64,000 nucleotides of DNA from Dipteris shenzhenensis. Lineage: Eukaryota > Polypodiophyta > Polypodiopsida > Gleicheniales. The notes below the pieces were generated by a model, which was not told the origin of the DNA, searched no databases, and saw nothing but the letters and a program-made list of their open reading frames with translations. Positions 23,301 through 35,300 of this stretch are shown piece by piece. Each line of letters begins with the position of its first letter. Within the stretch, counting starts at the first letter, position 1. A program made the position numbers and the translations under genes. The stretch is taken from assembly GCA_047967505.1 (NCBI GenBank), contig CM106540.1. One strand, 5' to 3'.

Positions 23301-26300
23301 CAAGTACCTCCCAAAGGTACCCTCTTCTTCCGTGCCTTTGTGTAAAGTCTGTAATCATGCTCCCCTCGGTGACTTGAAGCTCCATTTCTAAGAGAGTTCC
23401 TCCCAAATGATGTCTCGGTCCGATTGAGACTTCCAGAGCATTGGAAGATCCACAATGTCTTCCACGTAAGCTTGGTGAAACCCTTCATTGGAGAACCACC
23501 TCAAGAGCCCACACTGGACGATGCACCTGAAGTAGAGGACACTGAGATCTTGTTGATCCCAGATTATTTTACATAACTTCACTACGGGATGTCGAGGCAC
23601 GACTCGCAAAATGTACCTTTTGAAGTTCAGAGGGCTCCCATCCACCGATGCCCAATGGGTGGACAGAGCTACATTTCAGGAGTGTCCTGAAATCCTGGAT
23701 GCTTATGAGGAAGCATTTCAGTTGCGGACAACCAAATGAAAGACGGAGGGAATGTCATCCTGCTTCAACATGTATCCACTTGCTTGGTACTATTTCTTTT
23801 TGTTTTTCAATAGTATGCTTATTAAGAAATGAAATGTTTTCCTTCTGTTCAGTTACGGACAATGGGGACTAGGTCTAGCATTTGAGGGTGGACCCCCTTG
23901 CTCGGGGTTATGGGCATTAGTGACCCACAAGAGTGATGGCCTCTCTTTGAGAGGGACATCTAGAAACCACACCCCACCTGAGTACCCAAACATGGGACCA
24001 ATCAAATGCACAGATTGCATACCGACCTAGGAACCATTCAAGAGAATGTTCCCTGAGCTTTGGGTGTGGGCCTCGCAGCATGCCAAGAGTAATGGAGATA
24101 CAAGATAAGACGACAAACATATGAGCTCAGTATGGCTCAATTATGACCTTAGAGTACGTCAATAGATAGTCTAAGCTGTTAGGAACCCGTGTGTGCGATC
24201 AGAATTAAATTCTGACAACTTTGAAATTTTAGGGTTTTTGGGAGTGACGTGGCAGCTGACACGTGGCAGACTGCCACTTGGAATCTGAGCTGGCAGGTCA
24301 GTCCACCTGTCCCACATATGTAGCAGCATGCATGGCAAGTGGCAGGGCATGCAGGCCAAGTGTTTGGCCCCAAATCTGGTAGATTTGGGGCAGGTTGTGG
24401 GCTGTCCTCTTTGGGACTGCAGCCCACCAAAAATCTGGGACAAGTGTCCACCTTCCACTCTAGGCCTAGGAGGGGGGGCTGAGCCTATAAAAGAAGGCCT
24501 CTCCCCTTCATTCCAGACATGAAAATTTCGTCACTTTTCTTCTCCCTCCTTTTAGATGATGCAGCACAACCTCTCCAGCTCCTTGGGTGCAGCCAGCTTC
24601 TCCCCAGGCCATTCTCACCTCAGCAGCACTTTCTCTCTCTACAACAGCACATTCTCTCTCTACAGTTCCAGCCCCTCCTCTCCAGAAATCTGCCCCCTCT
24701 CAGCTCTTCTGGAACAGCAGCAGCATCCTCTCTCCTTCACCTAGCCTGGAGCAGCCACAGCCCCTTTCTCTCTCCTGCTGCAGTCTTTCTCTCTCTACTG
24801 CAGAATTTCTCTCTCTACTGTTCCAGCCCATTTCCCTTGCAAAAATCTGCCTTTCTGTGCACCTCTGGAATAGCAGCAGCTCCTCTCTTACATCTCCTCC
24901 CTTGGGATCAGCATAGGCACTCTCTCTCTACAGCTATCACTCCATAAAATCTTTCTCTCTCTAGCCTACAGGCTGTTTTTCTAAGCTGTTCTCATTCCAG
25001 CCCCATTTCCACACTCTCCTCACCCAAGGTAGCTTCAGAGGCATCAAGGACTTCATCTACAAAAGGGCCAAGTCACGAAGGGAGCCTGTATTGTCAAGTT
25101 TATCTCATTTACAGCACTATTTCATGTTGTTTCTACTATCTTTCTAGAAACTAGTGTTTATCTCTAATGTTGGATGTAAGTGGTGATTGTTGCAGGCTTC
25201 TTCCTTGTGGATTGGGCAAGCCAAGAGCTGAAACCTGAGCTTGGAGTCCTCCTTTTTGTTGTCTACCTTGTACATATGCTCCTGAGTCTTGTATCTAGGT
25301 CCTAGGTTTTCACTGAGTTCATCAGTTTGGAAGGTGCATTGCACCTTGGTCTTGTATCTCCATTTTCAAGAATAAAGTGAGCCTGGATAAGGGGGGGCCC
25401 TGTCTTGGCCCCTCAATCATATTGCATTCTCCAATGATGTCACTTTGTGTTTAAGCTGTATAAGTCTTAATTCCAGCTTAATTGCAAACTCTTAAGTTCA
25501 AGTATATGTGTTTGGCAACTCGCAATCATCTCATTCAAATGCCTCTGCAAAATCCGTTGTTTGAATTGATAGAAAGCACCGAGTAGTTTACATTGGTATC
25601 AGAGCTTAGGCAGTGGTCCTGTACTCTGTGCTTTCTCTTGTTGAGTCTCTCCTTCATTGAGTTATCTTGTCATCATGGCAGCCAATGGACCTGACCCTCC
25701 TCCTAACCTGCATGAGTTGAGTGCTGTCTTGGCAAACATTGCTCAACAGGTTCAAGTGCTGGAAAGCAGCCAAGCAGGAACTCATGACATAGGGCCCCAA
25801 TCCCAAGGAAGAGGCCGTGCGGACAACACCAACTCCAACAAGGAGGGAAGATCATCCTCTTCTTCCCCTCCTCGAGGTAGACGGCGTCATCGGAGTCCAT
25901 CTCCTTCGAGACGTCCACGGAGACGAAGGTATGCAAAGCATAAGGTACCTCTTGGAGATAAGCTCTTCAAGTTTACCAAGTACAAGGGAGAGGACAAGCC
26001 CGAGGTCTTGCTGGCCTGGATCCAAGACCTCGAGTATTTCTTTGAGGGGCACGAGTACGAAGACAAGGCGAAGATCCGGTTTGCCATCCTGCACATGCAA
26101 GACCGTGCTTCACTCTGGTGGGCAGCTATGGTCAACACTGGACAGCAAGCCCACACCTGGAAGCACTTCAAGAAGAACTTGATGAGGCACTTCCTGCCTA
26201 AGGAGTTTAAGAGAGATACAATGGTGCAGTGGGACATCCTCCGCCAACGCCAAGAAGAGAAAGTCAGTGAGTATGTTGATCGTTTTTGGGATACTTTGTT

Positions 26301-29300
26301 AAAAGTTCGAGCATTCAGTAGGAAGGATAAAAAAGAGCAGCAAAGGAAGTTCTTTGCTGGCCTACGGTATATCGTTCAGCATGAGGTGGACATTGCCACT
26401 CCTACTTCTCTCGAAGACACCATCAACATCGCCTTGAAGGTGGAGAAGAAACAATCTTTCTCCAACAAGCGGAATGGCAGCAACAACAAGCGGAAGTCCC
26501 AGGGAACCTCTTCCAAGGAACAAAAGGGTAAGGAGACAGCAAAGGACGCACCAAAAGAGCAAAAGTCAGCCAGCCAGCCTCCTTCGAAGAAAGCAGCCCG
26601 CACTTTCAGCTCATTGTCTCCACAACAGAAGCAAAAGTATTACTCCGAAGGGCGGTGTTTCAAGTGTGGCGATCGAGGCCACAACTTCTACAAATGCCCT
26701 CAAGCTGCCAAAAACAACAGCAACAAAGAAGCAGCCCTCAAAAAGCCAGTTTTGGTAGTCAACAAGGTGGAAGCACCTCCGGAAAAGGGAGCTGTAAAAG
26801 ACACCCATAGTTTGTTGAAAACATGGGGTCAGGTAAAGGATCAATCCGCTTTGTTTTTGTTCGATAGTGGAGCTACTCACAACTTTATTTCTCATGAGAT
26901 GGCACAGAACTTGGGGATAGCCCCAGAGGATAAAGGAGAAGCCTTGGAGGCAACTGCAGCCTTCAAGAACCAAGAAGAGAAGGTGTACCCCATCATCGGC
27001 AAGCTTCGGGTACACATCCAGGGGTACTTGGATCATCTACCCTTCATGGTGGCACCACTTCAAGGATCAGATGTAATTCTCGGCATGCCCTGGCATAAGC
27101 AAGTCAACCCCCGAATCGATTATGTGAAGAATATTCTAACCCTCCAACATAAGGGTAGAGATGTCAGCATTACAGCGGGAGTTTCAAGAAACACCATTCC
27201 TATGGTAAGTCATGCACGATCTCCCAATTTGCTTAAGAAAGGAGTATGTTCTTTTCTAGTGTTTGCACGCGATAAGCAACCAAGTGAAGAAAAGTCAGAT
27301 CCTCTCACAAAAGAAAGATTAGATTTCCTTCAGGAATTCTCTAGTTGCTTCTCTCAGGAACTTCCTAGTCACCTCCCTCCTGAGAGACCAGAGGATCACA
27401 AAATTGACATAGTTCCAGGGTCTTCACCTCCAAATAGACCCCCATATAGAGTTAGTCAATCTCAACAAGATGAAATCTTCAAGCAAGTCCAAGAACTCTT
27501 GGACAAGGGATTGATCCAACCCAGTAGTTCTTCTTTTTGCTCTCTTGTCTTACTAGTCCAAAAGAAGGATAAAACCTTCAGGATGTGCATAGACTATAGA
27601 GCCTTAAACAAACAGACGGTTAAGAATCGTTTCCCAATTCCTCGTATAGACGATATCTTTGATCGTTTAGGGGGATTTGAAATTTTCAGCCGCATAGATC
27701 TTAAGAGTGGCTACCATCAGGTACGAGTTGTACCTGAGGACATTCATAAAACAGCCTTCCGAACCACATTTGGGCTGTATGAATATATGGTAATGCCATT
27801 TGGCCTTACTAATGCCCCAGCCACGTTCAATCGACTGATGGAACGGTTGTTCAGGAACTATAGACAGTTCACTGCCGTCTTCTTTGATGACATCCTCATT
27901 TTCAGCAAGAATGAGGAAGAGCATAAGGAACATCTAAAGATTGTATTTCAAATCTTAGCTGAAAATGCTCTTTACATCAATGAGAAGAAAAGTGAGTTCT
28001 TTCTTCCTGAGATTCACTATCTTGGTCACATTATCTCACGAGAAGGTGTCCGTATGGACCCAGCCAAGATACAGATAATTGTAGAGTGGCCTGACTTGAA
28101 GAATGCCCATGAGGTAAGGTCTTTTCTAGGCCTATGCTCATATTACCGAAGGTTTATTTGGCATTTTGCTGAACTTGCAGCCCCTCTACATGATCTCACT
28201 AAGAAAAATCTAAAGTTCAAATGGACCCAAAAAAAAAAGGACTCTTTTAATGCTCTAAAGCATGCCCTGACTACAGCTCCTGTACTTATCATTCCTGACA
28301 TAAGGAAACCATTCCTAGTAGCAGCTGATGCCAGTGGCGATTGCCTTGGGGCTTCTCTTACCCAGGATGGTCATGCTGTGGCCTTTGAAAGCCGACGACT
28401 AAGAGATGCTGAACTTCATTATGATATCTATGAAAAAGAACTCTTAGCTGTAATTCATGCTCTCAAACTTTGGAAACATTATCTTTTAGGGATAGATTTT
28501 CTTGTAAAAACTGATCATGAAAGTCTTAAATATTTTCTAACTCAACCTCTGATCAGAGAGAGACATATGAAATGGTCTACCTTTCTGCAATCATTTCATT
28601 TTCAGATACAATATACTCCTGGAAAAGAGAATGTAGTGGCTGATGCCCTTTCTCGTAGACCACGGCTTCACCATATTTCAGTTCCCTATCATGATGAGCT
28701 AACAGCCCTCAAAGAATTCTATGAGGGAGATGCTGATTTTGCTCAGCCATGGGCACATTTGAAAGATGGAGGCTCCCATCACGCCTACAACATCAGGGAT
28801 GGGTATTTATTCATGGAGAACAAACTATGTATCACAAAGCAGCTTAGATCTAAAGTGATGGAGGAAAGCCATAACCCACCCTATGCTGGTCAAAGGGGTA
28901 TTGTGGCCACCTTTTCAGCCATGGATAAATTTTTCTACTGGCCTAACATGAAAAAGGACACTGCTGCCTACATTTTAGCTTGTCTCGCATGTCAAAAAGC
29001 TAAGTATGAGAGAGGAAAACCCAAGGGTTTACTTCAGCCCCTACCCATTCCTGAGAGACCATGGGAACACATCACCATGGACTTCATTACAGGAATTCCC
29101 AGGACCAATCAAAATCATGACATGATTTGGGTGATAGTAGATCGATTCAGCAAGCAAGCCCACTTCATTCCTTGCAGAAAGAATCTCAAGGCACCTGAAG
29201 CTGCCCATTTATTTATTAGACACATCTTTAGACACCACGGCATGCCCAAGTCTATAGTATCAGATAGAGACTCAAAGTTCACTAGTAACTTCTGGCAGGC

Positions 29301-32300
29301 TTTGTTTGAGAACCTTGGAACTCTTCTAAGTTTCTCCTCAGCTTTTCATCCTCAAACGGATGGCCAAACTGAAGTTACGAATAGTACACTCTTGGATTTG
29401 CTGAAATTTTATGTGCATGACCAGCAAACCTTTTGGGAGAAATTCCTTCCTCTTGTGGAGTTTGCTTATAACAACACAATTCATTCTTCCACTGGAAAAG
29501 CTCCTTTCGAAATTGTATATGGTAGATCTTTACCAACTCCACTCATGCAAACAAAAGAGAAAATCTTTGCCGCTGATCAATTCGTGGAGGATTATGACTC
29601 TGCTTATGCCACGGTTCGAGCAGCCATTCAAAAGGCACAGGAGAAACAAAGAGCAGCTGCAAATAAAAGACGGAGGGCGTTTGCAGTGAAAGAAGGCCAA
29701 TGGGTCGTATTGAAATTTGAGAAAGCCCGGTTAAAAACCAAAGTGGGCAAAAAGCGCATCTACTTCAAGCTATCCTTTCGATATTATGGTCCTTTTCAGG
29801 TGTTGCAGGTAATAAATGATGTCTCGGTCCGATTGAGACTTCCAGAGCATTGGAAGATCCACAATGTCTTCCACGTAAGCTTGGTGAAACCCTTCATTGG
29901 AGAACCACCTCAAGAGCCCACACTGGACGATGCACCTGAAGTAGAGGACACTGAGATCTTGTTGATCCCAGATTATTTTACATAACTTCACTACGGGATG
30001 TCGAGGCACGACTCGCAAAATGTACCTTTTGAAGTTCAGAGGGCTCCCATCCACCGATGCCCAATGGGTGGACAGAGCTACATTTCAGGAGTGTCCTGAA
30101 ATCCTGGATGCTTATGAGGAAGCATTTCAGTTGCGGACAACCGAATGAAAGACGGAGGGAATGTCATCCTGCTTCAACATGTATCCACTTGCTTGGTACT
30201 ATTTCTTTTTGTTTTTCAATAGTATTTTTATTAAGAAATGAAATGTTTTCCTTCTGTTCAGTTACGGACAATGGGGACTAGGTCTAGCATTTGAGGGTGG
30301 ACCCCCTTGCTGGGGGTTATGGGCATTAGTGACCCACAAGAGTGATGGCCTCTCTTTGAGAGGGACATCTAGAAACCACACCCCACCTGAGTACCCAAAC
30401 ATGGGACCAATCAAATGCACAGATTGCATACCGACCTAGGAACCATTCAAGAGAATGTTCCCTGAGCTTTGGGTGTGGGCCTGGCAGCATGCCAAGAGTA
30501 ATGGAGATACAAGATAAGACGACAAACATATGAGCTCAGTATGGCTCAATTATGACCTTAGAGTACGTCAATAGATAGTCTAAGCTGTTAGGAACCCGTG
30601 TGTGCGATCAGAATTAAATTCTGACAACTTTGAAATTTTAGGGTTTTTGGGAGTGACGTGGCAGCTGACACGTGGCAGACTGCCACTTGGAATCTGAGCT
30701 GGCAGGTCAGTCCCACTGTCCCACACATGTGGCAGCATGCATGGCAAGTCGCAAGGCATGCAGGCCAAGTGTTTGGCCCCAAATCTGGTAGATTTGGGGC
30801 AGGTTGTGGGCTGTCCTCTTTGGGACTGCAGCCCACCAAAAATCTGGGACAAGTGTCCACCTTCCACTCTAGGCCTAGGAGGGGGGGCTGAGCCTATAAA
30901 AGAAGGCCTCTCCCCTTCATTCCAGACATGAAAATTTCGTCACTTTTCTTCTCCCTCCTTTTAGATGATGCAGCACAACCTCTCCAGCTCCTTGGGTGCA
31001 GCCAGCTTCTCCCCAGGCCATTCTCTCACCTCAGCAGCACTTTCTCTCTCTACAACAGCACATTCTCTCTCTACAGTTCCAGCCCCTCCTCTCCAGAAAT
31101 CTGCCCCCTCTCAGCTCTTCTGGAACAGCAGCAGCATCCTCTCTCCTTCACCTAGCCTGGAGCAGCCACAGCCCCTTTCTCTCTCCTGCTGCAGTCTTTC
31201 TCTCTCTACTGCAGAATTTCTCTCTCTACTGTTCCAGCCCATTTCCTTTGCAGAAATCTGCCTTTCTGTGCACCTCTGGAACAGCAGCAGCTCCTCTCTT
31301 ACATCTCCTCCCTTGGGATCAGCATAGGAACTCTCTCTCTACAGCTATCACTCCATAAAATCTTTCTCTCTCTAGCCTACAGGCTGTTTTTCTAAGCTGT
31401 TCTCATTCCAGCCCCATTTCCACTCTCCTCACCCAAGGTAGCTTCAGAGGCATCAAGGACTTCATCTACAAAAGGGCCAAGTCACGAAGGGAGCCTGTAT
31501 TGTCAAGTTTATCTCATTTACAGCACTATTTCATGTTGTTTCTACTATCTTTCTAGAAACTAGTGTTTATCTCTAATGTTGGATGTAAGTGGTGATTGTT
31601 GCAGGCTTCTTCCTTGTGGATTGGGCAAGCCAAGAGCTGAAACCTGAGCTTGGAGTCCTCCTTTTTGTTGTCTACCTTGTACATATGCTCCTGAGTCTTG
31701 TATCTAGGTCCTAGGTTTTCACTGAGTTCATCAGTTTGGAAGGTGCATTGCACCTTGGTCTTGTATCTCCATTTTCAAGAATAAAGTGAGCCTGGATAAG
31801 GGGGGGGCCCTGTCTTGGCCCCTCAATCATATTGCATTCTCCAATGATGTCACTTTGTGTTTAAGCTGTATAAGTCTTAATTCCAGCTTAATTGCAAACT
31901 CTTAAGTTCAAGTATATGTGTTTGGCAACTCGCAATCATCTCATTCAAATGCCTCTGAAAAATCCGTTGTTTGAATTGATAGAAAGCACCGAGTAGTTTA
32001 CACCCCCACACTCAAGGGCTGCTCCTAGAGCTCTACCTTTGGAGTTTTACCGAGCAGGACCTTGGGATTATCCAACGGGTATTGGCTCCTTCCCTGCATG
32101 CCTAGACATCAGCATCTTCTTCCTCCGCAAGGGGACGGAGGGTAAGGTGTCAGTCCTTGCCCCACACGATGGTCCTAGCTATTCCTTCACTATCACCAGT
32201 GACGGGAATGAGCAAGGACGAATGAAAATGTTTGGGAGACGATACGAGATCAGTCCCAGGAGCAAGTGCAGGACTGGATCGGTAGCAGAGCAGCGGAGCT

Positions 32301-35300
32301 TCTTCAGTAGCAGTGGAAGGAGGGTGACGTTCGTCTGAGATGGCGCCACAGCACCAAACGATTCCGCCTCTTGGTCATTATTCGGCCGCCTCTGGAGTGG
32401 GTCTACGCAGAAGGGCTCCGCCCGTGGAGGACCTCAGAGGTAGCGGGCTTCTACAGCATTTCCCTGGCAGAGGCATCGAACTGGTTAGAGAGAGCCTACC
32501 ACCATGGGACGAAGGGCCTCTCCCCTTTGTTGAAGGTTTTAGAGGATGGGTCCGATGATCCAGCCTCTCCTTCGCAACCCTCACAGAAGCGCCTTCATCT
32601 GCACACTGGACATCCTCCGACCACCTCGACATCGACCGCAAGCAGACAGCTGTTTGTGGCCCACCTCCCCTCCTCATGAGTATACGCATTATCTCTTGGA
32701 ACGTCAATGGGTTCCACTCATCAGGAACCCGCGGCCCCAGGAAGATGGTGCTCAGACAGGAGCTCTAGCCAACCTTGGTGGGAAGGGTAGATGTGCTCCT
32801 ATTGCAAGAACACAAGCTTTCAGCTTCTCAGACCAGTATTTGTGGGAAGGTCCTCACAGAACGCTCCCACACCTACTGGGAACCTTCGATTGGCGAGCAC
32901 GGGAGAAGCGGGGGTGTCTGTACCTCCATCGACGCTTCTCTAGTTCAGCATGTGTGTGGTTTTGGCACTCTGATCCCAGGACGTGGCTTTGGGTGGGCTT
33001 GAATATTGAGGGATCCCGTATCGGCATCCTCAATATCTATGCCCCGACCGATCTCAGACGGAGAGCCGCTTTTTGGAGATCCTTGACAGACTTGTTGCCA
33101 GAGATGGATTCTTGGATTGTAGGAGGGGACGGGGACTTCAACAACCTTGAGACCCTAGAGGATCAACAGGGACGGGGCCCAGAGTTCCTCGGTATAGCTC
33201 AGGCAAAGCAGGCAGATTGGGACTCCTTCCTGTTCGCAATGGGAGGTCGGGACAGCTGGAGGGAGCCTTCCTTTCGCAGATGGACAGGGACTCTGGACTT
33301 CTCTTGGGGTTACAGGAGGCAGGGAGGCAGACTTCTGGAGCGGCTAGACCGTTTCTATGTCAACGATTGGGCACTTGGCAAAGGTGGAGAGTCAGGAGTG
33401 GTTCCAGGGACGACACTCTCAGACCATGCCCCAATCATCCTAGTCCTGGACTCAACCTCTCACTCCTCACCTTCACGCTCATGCCAGATCCCAGACTCCA
33501 TCTACTCCAGAGCAGCGGTTCGCAGCAAGATAGTGGACCTGTGGGAGCACGATTGGGACCCCACGGGGGATATGGCAGCACAGGTAGCTCAGGCGCTTGC
33601 TGAGTCTAGCCTCATCTGTCAACAGGAGGTGATTCAGGTCAGGCAACAGTGTTGGGCGAAGGAGAGGGGTCTCAGACGAGATCTCGCCTTGATTCAGCGG
33701 ATGCAGCAGTCTTCGCCAGGCTCTGAGGAGCTCAGACAGCAGGAGGTTCGGGCCTGAGCCATGCAAGAGGAGATCACCCAGCGACGCTCAGAGTTCTCGT
33801 TTCATGCTTCCAAGTCCTTCTGGGCTAGGAAAGGCGACAGGATGTGCAGAGAGTTCTTCAGGACTCATGGTCAGAGGTCAACAGGGGAACAACTCCGATC
33901 TCTTAGAGCGTAGGATGGTAGTGTCAGGGCAGATCCAAACAAGGTCTAGGACTTGGCGACAGATTTCTACAAATCATTGTTCTAGCAGGAGCCCCCAAAC
34001 CCTCGTGGCCGCCTATGCAAAGAGGAGGTGTGGAGGTCTACACCGCTGCTCGTGTAGCCTAGCATGAGTGATTCCCTTCTCGCCCCTTTCACCGTGGTAG
34101 AGATGCAAGATGCGGTGAGCGCTATTGATGGGCAGAAATGCCCAGGTGAGGATGGCCTCTCCAGAGCTTTCTTCACCACCTTCTAGGAGCAGATCCACCG
34201 GCCCTTGCTCGCACCTTCCAGCATATCTTCTCCAGCGGACAAATGCCAGAGAGCCTTGCGACAGGCTTGATATGCCTCATTCCCAAAGGGGGGGACCGTC
34301 AGGAGATCAGACAGTGGCGCCCTATCACCCTCCTCCCGACCGCCTACAAAATCCTCGCCTAGATGATCAGTAGCCGCATCCGCCCCCTGCTACACGACTT
34401 GATCCATGACACCCAAACTGGTTTCGTCCAAGATCATAGCATTTTGGACAACATCTTCACTTTCTCAGAGGCAACGGAGTGGGCCCAGCACAGTGGCCAA
34501 CACCTTGGCATACTCCTTCTTGACTTTGAGAAGGCGTACGACAAGGTAGACTGGTCCTTCTTGGAAGGTACACTATCTCGGTTCGGTTTCCCGGACGAGT
34601 GGATCAAAGGTATTGCTAGCCTCTACAGGTCGGCCTCCAACCGGGTTATCATCAGTGACAGGATGGGGAGAGAGATTCACCGTCGAGCGCTCAGTGCATC
34701 AGGGCTGTCCGCTTGCGCCCTACCTCTTCCTATTTTTTGCGGAGGCCATAACCCACTTCCTACGAGCCCATACCACTGGTCTTCGTGGGATGCGTCTCCC
34801 TATTCGAGACGATGCAGAACTTCTGGACTCCGAGTATGCGGACGACACAGCCCTATATGTGCAAGCTGATATCGAGTCACTGGAGCGAGTGAGACTGTCC
34901 CTAGAGGTTTTTTGCCTAGCCGCTAGGGCGAAAACCAATTAGCATAAGTCAATTGGTTTTCTTACGGACTCGGGAGCCAGCTCACAGTGGGGTATTTTCC
35001 TGGGGTTTCGATGGATCCCTAGAGAACAGACGACACGTTACCTGGGATTCCAAGTAGGCCTGGACATCACGCCGGCTCAGCAGTTCTTGCCGGTCCTAGC
35101 CTCCATACGACGGAAGCTAGCTTTCTGGAGCACGGCTCGGCTATCCTTGGCAGGCACGGCCCTTGTGGTCAACCAGGTTCTTCTTGCCATTGCTTGGTAT
35201 GTGGCCTCTTGCTAGTGTTTCTCAAGATCATGTGTAGCCCAGCTGAGGAGACTGGTGCGGACCTTCCCTTAGTCTGGTTCAGATGGTTCCGGCACCACCA

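Larger units (their letters stand above)
23753..25592 (+). repeat. 5' LTR of element C
   Basis: 1840 bp, TGTCATCCTG...GTAGTTTACA. In order it holds ACGTGGC motifs (about 24246-24268), a TATAAAAG box (24486), a long CT-rich leader (24530-24965), and AATAAA (25371) just downstream of the palindrome GGTGCATTGCACC. Confidence 0.95.
23753..32002 (+). mobile_element. Ty3/gypsy chromovirus C, nearly intact, 8250 bp
   Basis: Two LTRs (23753-25592 and 30162-32002) look almost identical by eye. Primer binding site, one uninterrupted gag-pol frame, purine tract and 3' LTR follow in the canonical order. LTR similarity and the open frame point to a recent insertion that may still be autonomous. The left side continues into another copy's 3' end (23407-23752), so no target duplication can be read for this unit; the right flank is CCCCC. 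Confidence 0.95.

Noticed and set aside
24519-24947. Ser/Leu-rich 142-codon frame in the C LTR
   Set aside because: It is a translation of the CT-rich leader. All three frames are open there because of base composition, not coding.
25144-25344. 66-codon antisense frame conserved in several C LTRs (also 31553-31753, and 10243-10443 in the inverted copy)
   Set aside because: The copies are young and nearly identical, so an open frame is expected without selection. It is antisense to the LTR transcript and disrupted in the 21310 copy.
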